Shown: piece after piece, positions 9,539-16,667 of the stretch
Layout: every line of letters begins with the position of its first letter
Position numbering within the stretch: position 1 is the stretch's first letter
NCBI GenBank assembly: GCA_902513935.1
Contig: CABXOR010000026.1
Location: 1-25,930 of the forward strand
DNA length: 25,930 nucleotides
From: an uncultured SAR324 cluster bacterium
Lineage (GTDB): Bacteria; SAR324; NAC60-12
Reading direction: 5' to 3'
The notes under the pieces: model-generated
Told to the model about the DNA's origin: nothing
Seen by the model: only the letters and a program-made list of their open reading frames with translations
The model's database searches: none
Program-made: the position numbers and the translations under genes

Positions 9539-9617
9539 TAAGTTTAATAAATTTTGCGAACATTACAAGTAAATAACAGAATCGGCTGATTGGCCCCATC
9601 AAGAGACGCTAATGGAA

Positions 9618-9621
9618 AGGA
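9618..9621 (+). promoter_or_regulatory. Ribosome binding site that fixes the start at 9629
   Basis: AGGA within GGAAAGGAACCCC lies seven bases before ATG 9629. It favours this ATG over the in-frame TTG at 9590, which has no such site. Confidence 0.7.
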
Positions 9622-9628
9622 ACCCCAA

Positions 9629-10498
9629 ATGGTAACTGAAGAGGAAATAAATCAGGAAACAAAAGCTGAAGTAGATGAAAATCTAACGGAAGATGCACTT
9701 GAGATTGATCTGGAAGATGACGATTTAACAGATTTGTTGGGATTGGAAGAGGAGGAAGAAGAAAATATAGATGCGCATATTGAAACTGCTGAGATCGTAG
9801 AACTACCTGAACTTGAAGAGGTCGGTTTGGAGCATTTCGAAGAAGTTGAGTTGAATGAAGAAACAATTGCTTCCGAGGGTTCTATTTTGGAGGAGGACTT
9901 TCTGCACAAATTTACTGAGGGTGACCTGAGTCCACTCAGTTTTGCCCGAACGCAGGTGGTGATCTTTGCAGTAGAAAAGAAACAGGCTGAGCTTTTGCAG
10001 CGCTACCTAATCGAGCGTGCAGGAATGGAGGTTGATTGCGTAACCAAAAGACAAAATCTTTGGCGGTTGCTAAAGTTGGATCCAATGGATTTGGTTATTA
10101 TTGAAACGGGAGCAGTTGAAAATCCTGACGCTTTGGAAGTTATGCAGCAAACAAAAGATCAATTCCCAGAGGTCCATTATATTTGTCTTTCTGGACCTGT
10201 CAATTTAGAAAGACGATTGCAGTTCCTGAATGCAGGTGCCCTGGATTACTTGACCCGCCCCATCCATTTATCTGCAATTGCCCAAAGTATTTTGGTGCAT
10301 TTGAGCCGCACTGATACTTATGAAAATGATGGAGAATTTGTAGATATTGATTCTGTGGCAGATGGTATTCCGGTGGAAGAAACTTTGGTAGATTCTGCTG
10401 ATAGTTATCATGATGAAGACTTAAGCGGCATTGAAGGTTTGCAGGAAGATGATTTAATACTTGGAGATGAGATTGATTTAATCGACGAGGATTTCTAG
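9629..10498 (+). CDS. Acidic protein with degenerate response-regulator receiver domain
   Basis: The 289-residue protein has three parts: a very acidic N-terminal region (about 1-100, Glu/Asp-rich), a CheY-like receiver fold (about 107-228), and an acidic C-terminal tail (about 235-289). The receiver is degenerate. The beta-1 acidic pair is lost (VVIFAVEKK where DDE is expected). The phosphoacceptor position at the end of beta-3 is Glu159 (DLVIIET). Ser188 stands at the Thr/Ser switch and Arg210 (YLTRPI) replaces the conserved Lys. It therefore probably cannot be phosphorylated and may be a constitutive or protein-binding pseudo-receiver. There is no DNA-binding or enzymatic output domain. 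Partners are unknown and no histidine kinase is nearby. Confidence 0.72.
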   Translation: MVTEEEINQETKAEVDENLTEDALEIDLEDDDLTDLLGLEEEEEENIDAHIETAEIVELPELEEVGLEHFEEVELNEETIASEGSILEEDFLHKFTEGDLSPLSFARTQVVIFAVEKKQAELLQRYLIERAGMEVDCVTKRQNLWRLLKLDPMDLVIIETGAVENPDALEVMQQTKDQFPEVHYICLSGPVNLERRLQFLNAGALDYLTRPIHLSAIAQSILVHLSRTDTYENDGEFVDIDSVADGIPVEETLVDSADSYHDEDLSGIEGLQEDDLILGDEIDLIDEDF

Positions 10499-10580
10499 AT
10501 ATTTATAAAGCCCTCACACAATTTACCCAAAAGCAGCTAAAATCAGATGCACTACAACAATCCATTTGAATAATAAATTA

Positions 10581-10660
10581 TCATTCCCTCGAAAGTAGGA
10601 ATCCAGATGCGATATTTCAAATCGTGTATGCAGCTCGATCTAGAATCTGGATCCAGGATC
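10581..10660. repeat. REP-like palindromic pair
   Basis: TCATTCCCTCGAAAGTAGGA is a worn version of the common bacterial intergenic palindrome (GTCATTCCCGCG-type), with ATTCC/GGAAT arms. The segment AATCCAGAT at 10600-10608 is mirrored by ATCTGGAT at 10645-10652, so a second, inverted copy lies about 40 bases on. Elements of this class sit in intergenic space and can form hairpins at mRNA ends; here they lie between convergent genes. Confidence 0.5.
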
Positions 10661-10693
10661 AAGTTTTGGATGAAAAGAGATTATTTTTAAGTC

Positions 10694-10987
10694 CTACTTA
10701 ATTTCTTCGACAATTGTCCGTACAATTGGTACCTGAACATATCCGCTTTCAACGCTCCAGAAATAGTAATATCCGCTTGTGGACCCCTGTTCATCTTTGT
10801 GCGTTGTTACTTTTCCGTCCTGCACTGTCCAGCTTTTTACAATAGCTCCGCTGTCAGCAACATAAGAAACCCGCAGATTCTTTCCTAAAACATTATCTGC
10901 CTGCTTGAAAATTTTATTTCGAGATTCTTCTGTGCAACCTCCCATAAACAACAGGAACAACAAAAATAGATAAAAAGGTTTTTGCAT
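10694..10987 (-). CDS. Small predicted lipoprotein of unknown function
   Basis: The 97-residue product has a short hydrophobic signal (FYLFLLFLLFMGG) followed by Cys18, which forms an imperfect lipobox (FMGGC). The mature part is about 80 residues with beta-like strands (LRVSYVADSGAIVKSWTV, GYYYFWSVESGYVQVPI). It is likely a lipid-anchored envelope protein. GAGG lies four bases before the ATG, supporting the start. It is convergent with the receiver-domain gene and divergent from the regulator at 11374. No known family was recognised. Confidence 0.65.
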   Translation of the reverse strand: MQKPFYLFLLFLLFMGGCTEESRNKIFKQADNVLGKNLRVSYVADSGAIVKSWTVQDGKVTTHKDEQGSTSGYYYFWSVESGYVQVPIVRTIVEEIK

Positions 10988-11283
10988 AGATCCTCTTTAA
11001 AGTGTTTTGTCGAAACTTGTTTAAAATATTTTTTTCAAAATAATTGTCCTAAAAACTTTTCTATGGGATTTCATTTCTTTGTCATTCCCGCGGAAGAGGA
11101 AATTCAGGAGTGTTCCCACAAAATGTATCTTCTTTCTACATCAGAAAAAATTTAAATCCAATATCCATTCTAGTATCACTAAACTTTTTCTGTATATCCT
11201 TGAACGAAATAGTTCCTACATAAAATTAACTTAAATTACAATGCAAGACAAGCAGGAAGATAAATAAAATTTAAAAAAATTGC
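10988..11283. other. AT-rich intergenic stretch with one decayed REP-like element
   Basis: No gene is seen here. GTCATTCCCGCGGAAGAGGA at 11081-11100 is a degenerate relative of the palindromes at 10581 and 12616, with its right arm damaged. The remainder is AT-rich sequence that should hold the promoter of the leftward lipoprotein gene. No clear -35/-10 pair for that gene could be picked. Confidence 0.4.
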
Positions 11284-11311
11284 TTGACAATATTTTTCAT
11301 TGGTTTATCAT
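11284..11311 (+). promoter_or_regulatory. Predicted sigma-70 promoter of the glycan-locus regulator
   Basis: A perfect -35 TTGACA at 11284-11289 is followed, after 16 bases, by TATCAT at 11306-11311, one mismatch from consensus. It is the best promoter match noticed in the window and lies about 60 bases upstream of the ATG at 11374. Confidence 0.65.
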
Positions 11312-11328
11312 GTTCAATATTTGAACAT
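11310..11328 (+). promoter_or_regulatory. Palindromic operator overlapping the -10/start region
   Basis: ATGTTCAATATTTGAACAT has perfect 8-base arms around a TAT centre. It begins inside the -10 hexamer and covers the expected transcription start, the classic position for a repressor site. The adjacent gene encodes a winged-helix regulator, so autoregulation is the simplest inference. Confidence 0.6.
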
Positions 11329-11373
11329 CTTTATCTTGAATATTAAATCACTCTAATCAGGATCTTTTTCAAG

Positions 11374-11955
11374 ATGACACCTGAAGAACTCCGTACACTG
11401 ACTCTGTTTAATTCTGTTGAGAGCAGCCCTGGGATAAATCAGCGCCAGCTGGCTCGGGAGTTGGATGTCTCTTTGGGGCTGACGAATACCTATTTTCAAA
11501 GAGTGCTCAAAAAAGGCTGGATTCGAGCCCAGCAAGTCAAACCACGGCGCTGGCTTTATTTTCTCACTCCAAAGGGAGCACTGGAAAAAAGCCGTCTCAG
11601 CCTCTCCTACCTGCACCGCACCCTTAACTCATTTCGTGCATTAAAAAGCAAGGGGGATGAACATTTGCGCAACCTGTCTAAAAAAGGGGTGCGTGGGATT
11701 CATCTGTGTGGAGAGAATGATTTGACTGAAGTCCTCAGTTTCTGTTTTTCCGGATTTGAGATTGAACTGCTTTCTGTGATTCCGGAAAAAGATTTGCTGG
11801 ATAATCCTGAACAAAGCGAGAATCCGATCTTGCCGGAACTGAAATCCAGCGAACTGATTCTGCTTGCATCGTTGGAGCATCGGGCTCCGCTTGCTGAATT
11901 GCTGGCTCAGCAGGGATTGCAGAAAAATCAGCACTGGGTTTTTTTTCATGAATAA
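11374..11955 (+). CDS. EPS-locus MarR-family (winged-helix) transcriptional regulator
   Basis: The 193-residue protein has an N-terminal winged helix-turn-helix (about residues 5-72). The recognition region is INQRQLARELDVSLGLTNTY, and the wing ends in RRWLYFLTPKGALEKSRLSL. This matches MarR-type regulators found at the head of exopolysaccharide loci. Those proteins are usually little more than the winged helix. Here about 85 further residues follow (about 105-193), including GVRGIHLCGENDLTEVL and ELILLASLEH, which look like alpha/beta segments and might bind a ligand such as a sugar nucleotide (inference). It lies just downstream of a promoter with a palindromic operator and 29 bases upstream of a NusG-like gene. 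Confidence 0.8.
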   Translation: MTPEELRTLTLFNSVESSPGINQRQLARELDVSLGLTNTYFQRVLKKGWIRAQQVKPRRWLYFLTPKGALEKSRLSLSYLHRTLNSFRALKSKGDEHLRNLSKKGVRGIHLCGENDLTEVLSFCFSGFEIELLSVIPEKDLLDNPEQSENPILPELKSSELILLASLEHRAPLAELLAQQGLQKNQHWVFFHE

Positions 11956-11984
11956 TTTGCATCGACGTTCATTCTGAAAATATT

Positions 11985-12530
11985 ATGCAATATTGTACTG
12001 AAAAAAGCTGGTATGTACTCCGGGTACGCTCCCAGGCGGAGCGCTTGGTACACGTGGGTTTGCACCAAAAACAATTTGAGGTCCTCAATCCAACTTATCA
12101 GGCATTGAGTATTCGCAGGGACCGCAGAAAGGTTTTGACACGGCCTATTTTTAATGGATACATGTTCGTTCGCACCCTGCACAATCCAGAATGTTATTTG
12201 GAAATTCTAAAAACACCTGGGGTGGTTGAGATTTTGAAAAGCCCCAGTGGACCAACTCCTGTTCCGGAAGACCAGATTGAAAATGTCCGTTTGCTAGAAA
12301 AACACGTGGGGGCCTGTTTTTTTGGAACAGATTTTGAGGTTGGCGATGTCGTTTTTGTACGCGAAGGCCCGTTGACCGGTTTACGAGGTGTGATTGACAG
12401 GCGAGACCGCAAAAAACTGCACATCCACGTGGATGCGATTCCTGGGTCAGTGATGATAGACGTTGAACCGCATCAGGTACAGTTGGAAATAGACGCAGTC
12501 TATCAATTGGTTACTAACAGATTGAAATAA
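11985..12530 (+). CDS. NusG-like transcription antiterminator (RfaH/UpxY type)
   Basis: The 181-residue protein has an NGN domain (about residues 8-108, opening SWYVLRVRSQAERLVHVGL, with FNGYMFVR at 56-63 and a TPGVVEIL segment at 77-84). A KOW motif follows at about 118-140 (VGDVVFVREGPLTGLRGVI). Specialised NusG paralogues at the head of polysaccharide loci (RfaH, UpxY, LoaP) bind paused RNA polymerase and suppress termination through long operons. Its place between a glycan-locus regulator and a run of more than 12 kb of biosynthetic genes fits that role better than the housekeeping NusG, which normally sits beside secE and ribosomal genes. Confidence 0.85.
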   Translation: MQYCTEKSWYVLRVRSQAERLVHVGLHQKQFEVLNPTYQALSIRRDRRKVLTRPIFNGYMFVRTLHNPECYLEILKTPGVVEILKSPSGPTPVPEDQIENVRLLEKHVGACFFGTDFEVGDVVFVREGPLTGLRGVIDRRDRKKLHIHVDAIPGSVMIDVEPHQVQLEIDAVYQLVTNRLK

Positions 12531-12615
12531 TGTTTTTGTAGACAGGATGACATTATTTTCACGATTAATCTTCTTGTGAAATTAGACTTATGATTTTAAA
12601 TATTAACATGACATT

Positions 12616-12645
12616 GTCATTCCGGACTTGATCCGGAATCCATGG
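12616..12645 (+). repeat. REP-like hairpin element
   Basis: ATTCCGGA (12619-12626) and TCCGGAAT (12632-12639) form a perfect 8-base stem around a five-base loop, preceded by GTC and followed by CCATGGG. This is the common intergenic 'attccggacttgatccggaat' palindrome. There is no T-run, so it is not an obvious terminator of the NusG-like gene. Confidence 0.65.
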
Positions 12646-12690
12646 GAATTACTTCAACCCCTGTGAAAAAAACTGATTGATGTTAAATTT

Positions 12691-12712
12691 CTCGTATCAA
12701 GTTCGGGATGAT
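12691..12712 (-). repeat. Second REP-like element, opposite orientation
   Basis: CTCGTATCAAGTTCGGGATG reads on the other strand as a CATCCCGAACTTGAT-type element, related to the 12616 copy but with a broken second arm. The two lie about 50 bases apart, head to head. Confidence 0.5.
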
Positions 12713-12879
12713 TTATTAGTATAACTTAGATTTTGATAGACAGTTGATTGGTTTCAATCTGTTTTTTCACTAATCCAATCTGAGTTTATTAAAGACAGTT
12801 GTTTCATTTTAATGCGGAACACTTACGTGACGCAAATAGCGGAGCGATCCCAAAAACTTTTTTTGTTCGTGTCTTTTTC

Positions 12880-12908
12880 GTGTATTTCGCGGTAGCAAAA
12901 AAATACAC
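12880..12908 (+). promoter_or_regulatory. Hairpin with ops-like loop (GCGGTAGC)
   Basis: GTGTATTT (12880-12887) and AAATACAC (12901-12908) form a perfect 8-base stem around a 13-base loop containing GCGGTAGC. That is the core of the RfaH ops element (GGCGGTAGC). It lies in the leader between a NusG-paralogue gene and the glycan genes, on the transcribed strand. The same bases also resemble a widespread intergenic repeat (CACGAAATACACGAA type), so the match could be chance. Confidence 0.3.
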
Positions 12909-12970
12909 CCAGCATCACACCCCTGCCTTTTTGTCTTTGCTTGAGACAACAGCGCCCTGCTTTGAATTAG

Positions 12971-13120
12971 AAAGGCCTGTTTCTGCCATTCATAATATTG
13001 ATTTGGATGTATTCCCAGATTCTCACATACTTGTGATACTGGAACTCCATCTTGGGAGTGAGGCAGGACTGCTTTTGTTTTTTGAACTTCTGAAAATTTG
13101 CGACGTGGACGTCTGGACAT
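12971..13120 (-). pseudogene. Broken IS3-family OrfA transposase fragment
   Basis: The first 50 codons read as an OrfA helix-turn-helix: SRRPRRKFS at the N-terminus, then GVPVSQVCENLGIHPNQYYE and WQKQAF, close to the usual 'PVSxLCxELGIHPNQFYRWQKQ' pattern of this family. After residue 50 the frame runs into unrelated sequence and ends at 12809. A short A/G-rich site (AAGAGATG) precedes the ATG. It is not functional; no orfB or DDE catalytic domain is present. Confidence 0.65.
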
Positions 13121-13280
13121 AAGGCATCTCTTTCAATTGGTTTAGGGTATGGTAACCAATTATAAACGATATGCCAATATTTCGTATTTCAAGTGAACCA
13201 AGACAGTTGTTAATAAACTTCGGAACCCCACTAATAAATGACGGTATCCAAAGAATAGTAAACAACCTCCCTGAATAACC

Positions 13281-13350
13281 GCTTTGCGCCTTAGGATCTT
13301 TGCGTGAGTAAGTAGCACCCAGTTTAGAATTTGTAGTTCTTTGCGCCTTA
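13281..13350. repeat. Short dispersed repeats (CTTTGCGCCTTA)
   Basis: CTTTGCGCCTTA occurs at 13282-13293 and again at 13339-13350, with a related TCTTTGCGTGAG between them. On the other strand this reads as the CGCAAAG-type intergenic repeat common in many bacterial genomes. No coding or known regulatory role is evident. Confidence 0.5.
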
Positions 13351-13502
13351 ACGTTTTTAGGGTCCACTATAAGGACTAAAATTTCAATTGATTAAGACAT
13401 TTGTTATTATCGTTTCTTTATTGCTAATTTGAAACGAGTTACAATTTACTGCTTCCTGAAACCTGTAATCAAATTGAGTCAACATTTTCCAAAAGGAACA
13501 AT

Positions 13503-14504
13503 ATGTTAAGAGATAAGAAGATATTAATAACGGGTGGGACTGGTTCTTTTGCCCATAAATTTGTTCCCATGACTCTCGCAAAATATAATCCGAAGAAGCT
13601 GATCATATTTTCCAGAGATGAGATGAAACAATGGGAAATGGCTAAATTATTTAATGGTGATGATCGGGTTCGATTTTTAATTGGTGATGTCAGAGATAAA
13701 GAAAGGCTATTTCGAGCCCTTGATGGCATTGACTATGTTGTCCATGCTGCAGCGACAAAAATTATTCCTACGGCAGAATACAACCCATTCGAATGTATTA
13801 AAACCAATATAAACGGTGCAATGAACCTGATTGATGCCTGTATAGATCAAAAGATAAAAAAGGTAGTCGCACTAAGTACAGATAAGGCGTGTAATCCGGT
13901 CAACTTATATGGGGCCACCAAACTGGCTTCCGATAAAGTGTTTATTGCGGCAAATGCCTATTCTGGAGAGCATCTGACTAGTTTTTCAGTTGTCAGATAT
14001 GGGAATGTAATGGGGAGTCGGGGTTCTGTTATTCCTTTTTTTCATTCTTTGAAAGATACGGGTGAAATTCCGATTACTGACACGCGAATGACGCGTTTCA
14101 TGATCACACTTGAACAAGGAGTTGAGCTTGTCTTCTCCGCTTTTGAGGATTCAATGGGAGGAGAAATTTATGTGAAAAAAATTCCTTCAATGAATATTGT
14201 TGATCTGGCAAAGGTCGTTGCTCCTGATGCAAAGCATAAAATCATTGGCATTAGACCTGGCGAAAAACTGCATGAACAAATGATAAGCACAGAAGACTCA
14301 TTTCATACATTTGAGTATGAGGATTACTATAAGATATTACCATCAATCTACAACTGTTCACGGGAATCCCAGCGAATTAATGGTGGCAAGAAATGTCAGG
14401 AAGGATTCAGTTATGCGAGTGATACCAATACAGAATGGATGAGTGTTGAGACGCTTCAAAAATGGATGGAGTCAGAATTAGGATCTGTTGTAAACAGTAA
14501 GTAA
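13503..14504 (+). CDS. pseB: UDP-N-acetylglucosamine 4,6-dehydratase (PseB-like)
   Basis: The 333-residue short-chain dehydrogenase/reductase catalyses the first step of pseudaminic-type synthesis, converting UDP-GlcNAc to a UDP-4-keto-6-deoxy-HexNAc by dehydration and C5 epimerisation. The NAD site GGTGSFA lies at about residues 11-17 (Ala where Gly is usual). Asp127-Lys128 in LSTDKA and Tyr136/Lys140 in YGATK are the expected catalytic residues. FSRDEMKQWEMA and the VRYGNVMGSRGSVIPFF segment are typical of PseB. Length is normal. AGGA five bases upstream supports the start. It opens the biosynthetic run, followed after 51 bases by the fused reductase/aminotransferase gene. The related capsule enzyme FnlA/WbjB is the main alternative. 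Confidence 0.9.
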   Translation: MLRDKKILITGGTGSFAHKFVPMTLAKYNPKKLIIFSRDEMKQWEMAKLFNGDDRVRFLIGDVRDKERLFRALDGIDYVVHAAATKIIPTAEYNPFECIKTNINGAMNLIDACIDQKIKKVVALSTDKACNPVNLYGATKLASDKVFIAANAYSGEHLTSFSVVRYGNVMGSRGSVIPFFHSLKDTGEIPITDTRMTRFMITLEQGVELVFSAFEDSMGGEIYVKKIPSMNIVDLAKVVAPDAKHKIIGIRPGEKLHEQMISTEDSFHTFEYEDYYKILPSIYNCSRESQRINGGKKCQEGFSYASDTNTEWMSVETLQKWMESELGSVVNSK

Positions 14505-14555
14505 TCCGGAACAAAATCAGGGAATTTTAAATTTAAACCGTGAATTAGTTGTAAA

Positions 14556-16667
14556 ATGATACCTTCAAAAATGCTGATCACTGGGGTGAGTGGCTTGTTG
14601 GGAAATAACCTGTCGCTTTATTTCAGGGATAAATTCAAAGTTCTAGGGCTTAGTCATCAAAATCCAGTTGTAATCCCAGGAGTTAGTTTTGAATTGGTCG
14701 ACTTAAGAAAAAAAGACCAGGTTGAAAGACTAATTTCGCAGTTTTCGCCTGATATCATAATACATTGTGCTTCGTTGACCAAAGTCGATTATTGTGAGGA
14801 AAACCCGGAGGAAGCAACGGCATCGAATGTCAACTCAACACAAAATCTCTTGGATTGTATCGAAAAGGATTCTCGTGTTAAATTTATTTTCATTTCAACA
14901 GACTCTGTTTATGGTGAAAACGAAGGCTCTCAACACACAGAAGAAATCACAGGACCCTGCAACGTGTACGGAAAGACAAAACTTCAAGGGGAGAATGTTG
15001 TAGTTGATATCCCAAATTCTCTCATCCTCAGGACAAACATTTTCGGCTGGAATATCCAGGACAAAAACAGCCTGGGAGAGTGGATACTTCATGAACTTAA
15101 GCAACGGAATCAAATCAGAGGATTTAAAGATGCATTCTTTTCGACAATCTACACCTTTGAATTAGCCAGGATTATTGATACATCAATTAGAAATAATATA
15201 GCCGGGGTGTATAATTGCGGAAGCCGGGATTCTTGTTCCAAATTTGATTTTGCGGTAAAACTGGCGGACATGTTCGGGTTTGATAGAAATCTAATAAACT
15301 CAATTTTTATAGATCAGCATAATTTCAAAGCCAAACGAAGTAAAGATCTCTCCTTGAGTGTTGACAAAATAGAAAAAGCATTGGGTTTTCAACTTCCTTC
15401 AATCGATTTTTCTTTGGAGCAGTTTTATCGCGACTATCAAAAAGGTTTACCTGCTGATATTAAAACAAACCACCAGCAGTCAAAGAACATTTTCAATGAT
15501 ATCCCCTATGGTCGGCAATGGATAGACGCCGAAGATATTTTGGCAATTGAGGAAGTTCTAACATCACAGAATTTAACTCAGGGACCGAAAGTAACAGCTT
15601 TTGAAGAAGCACTAAAAAACGTCACTGGTGCGGGTCATGCGGTTGCTGTAAATTCAGGGACATCCGCGCTTCACATCGCATGCCTAACCACAGGTGTTAC
15701 GGTTGGTGATGAAGTGATTACATCTCCAAACACGTTTGTAGCCTCTGCAAACTGTGCCGTATTCTGCGGGGCAAAACCTGTATTTGCAGATATTGATGCA
15801 AGAACATATAATATATCTCCGCAAGAGATCGAGAAAAGGATTACACCGAATACTAAAGCAATAATACCGGTTCATTTTGCGGGGCAGAGCGCCGATATGG
15901 AAAGTATTCACCAACTTGTTAAGACTGCTGAAAAAAAATATGGCCATAAAATTTACATTATTGAAGACGCAAGTCATGCTTTAGGCTCTGTGTATAGGAA
16001 TACCAATGTTGGATCGTGCACATATTCGGACATGACCGTTTTTAGTTTTCACCCGGTTAAACACATTACAACTGGAGAGGGAGGAGCAGTTCTTTCCAAT
16101 GATGAAAACATTGACAAAAGACTTCGGCTATTCAGTAGCCACGGTATCACCAGGGATCACGATCTCTTAAAAAATAATCTGGGTCCTTGGTATTATGAGC
16201 AGATTAATTTGGGATACAACTATCGAATCACGGATATTCAGAGTGCGTTGGGAATTTCTCAATTGAAAAAACTTTCAACTTTCAGGAATCGTCGCCGGGA
16301 AATTGTAGACCGCTATAATAATGAATTACAAAGTATCCCTCTTTTGCAAATACCGTTTGAATCAAAAGACTGCCAATCCAATTTCCATTTATATGTCATT
16401 CTGTTTGATTATGAAAAAGCAGGCAGGACGAGAAATAATTTTAAAGAAGCCCTACAAGCAGAAAATATATTGACTCAAATTCACTATATACCAGTTCATA
16501 CTCATCCATATTACCTGACAAATTTCGGGACAAAATGGGGTGACTATCCAAAAGCAGAAAACTATTTTGCAAAATGTCTGTCAATTCCGCTTTATCCCGC
16601 AATGAGCGATAATGATGTCACAAAAGTTATTGAAACTATAAAAGATACATGTAGAGGGAACAGATGA
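14556..16667 (+). CDS. Fusion: RmlD-like sugar-nucleotide reductase + PseC aminotransferase
   Basis: The 703-residue protein joins two enzymes usually encoded separately. Residues 1 to about 300 form an RmlD-type SDR: GVSGLLGN near residue 10, HCASLTKVDYCE, and the Tyr138/Lys142 pair in VYGKTK. Residues about 318-703 form a DegT/DnrJ aminotransferase of PseC type: PYGRQWIDAEDI, VAVNSGTSALHIAC, EDASHALGS, and SFHPVKHITTGEGGA with PLP lysine 502. PseC transaminates the 4-keto group of the PseB product. An RmlD domain would instead reduce a keto group to a hydroxyl, so both domains may act on the same intermediate. No stop or frameshift separates them. The end overlaps the next gene by four bases (ATGA). 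Confidence 0.88.
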   Translation: MIPSKMLITGVSGLLGNNLSLYFRDKFKVLGLSHQNPVVIPGVSFELVDLRKKDQVERLISQFSPDIIIHCASLTKVDYCEENPEEATASNVNSTQNLLDCIEKDSRVKFIFISTDSVYGENEGSQHTEEITGPCNVYGKTKLQGENVVVDIPNSLILRTNIFGWNIQDKNSLGEWILHELKQRNQIRGFKDAFFSTIYTFELARIIDTSIRNNIAGVYNCGSRDSCSKFDFAVKLADMFGFDRNLINSIFIDQHNFKAKRSKDLSLSVDKIEKALGFQLPSIDFSLEQFYRDYQKGLPADIKTNHQQSKNIFNDIPYGRQWIDAEDILAIEEVLTSQNLTQGPKVTAFEEALKNVTGAGHAVAVNSGTSALHIACLTTGVTVGDEVITSPNTFVASANCAVFCGAKPVFADIDARTYNISPQEIEKRITPNTKAIIPVHFAGQSADMESIHQLVKTAEKKYGHKIYIIEDASHALGSVYRNTNVGSCTYSDMTVFSFHPVKHITTGEGGAVLSNDENIDKRLRLFSSHGITRDHDLLKNNLGPWYYEQINLGYNYRITDIQSALGISQLKKLSTFRNRRREIVDRYNNELQSIPLLQIPFESKDCQSNFHLYVILFDYEKAGRTRNNFKEALQAENILTQIHYIPVHTHPYYLTNFGTKWGDYPKAENYFAKCLSIPLYPAMSDNDVTKVIETIKDTCRGNR

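Larger units (their letters stand above)
12813..13200 (-). mobile_element. Remnant of an IS3-type insertion sequence (internally deleted)
   Basis: Read on the minus strand, the element would begin TGGTTCACTT at 13200 and place an orfA-like start about 80 bases inside, a normal IS3-family spacing. The opposite end carries GGAACACTT (12816-12824), which matches the right-end GGTTCACTT in 7 of 9 positions. About 390 bases remain, so orfB is gone. AAGACAGTTGTT occurs at both flanks (12792-12803 and 13200-13211). The exact ends are tentative. Confidence 0.45.
12531..13502 (+). other. Long gene-poor leader before the nonulosonate genes
   Basis: This 972-base stretch holds no intact gene. It contains two oppositely oriented REP-like elements, a decayed insertion sequence, an ops-like hairpin and short CTTTGCGCC repeats, each listed separately. 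The 9-mer AGACAGTTG occurs three times (12738, 12793, 13201). The last bases hold a good ribosome binding site (AGGA) five bases before the pseB start. No confident promoter was found, so read-through from the regulator promoter at 11284 remains possible. Confidence 0.5.

Noticed and set aside
9609..9909. Two minus-strand frames opposite the acidic N-terminus
   Set aside because: They are shadows of Glu/Asp-rich codons in the real plus-strand gene, giving Ser/Leu/Pro-rich translations.
12799..13122. Plus-strand frame of about 107 codons over the IS remnant
   Set aside because: It lies antisense to a recognisable OrfA fragment and shows no family features.
13281..13350. Possible CRISPR array from repeated CTTTGCGCC
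   Set aside because: There are only two exact copies of 12 bases with irregular spacing and no cas genes.
13023..13367. Minus-strand open frame of about 114 codons in the leader
   Set aside because: It is produced by CGCAAAG-type repeats and the upstream end of the IS remnant; the protein has no recognisable family and no ribosome binding site was seen.
12531..13502. Possible full JUMPstart element in the leader
   Set aside because: Only the eight-base ops-like core is found; the longer JUMPstart consensus is not present.
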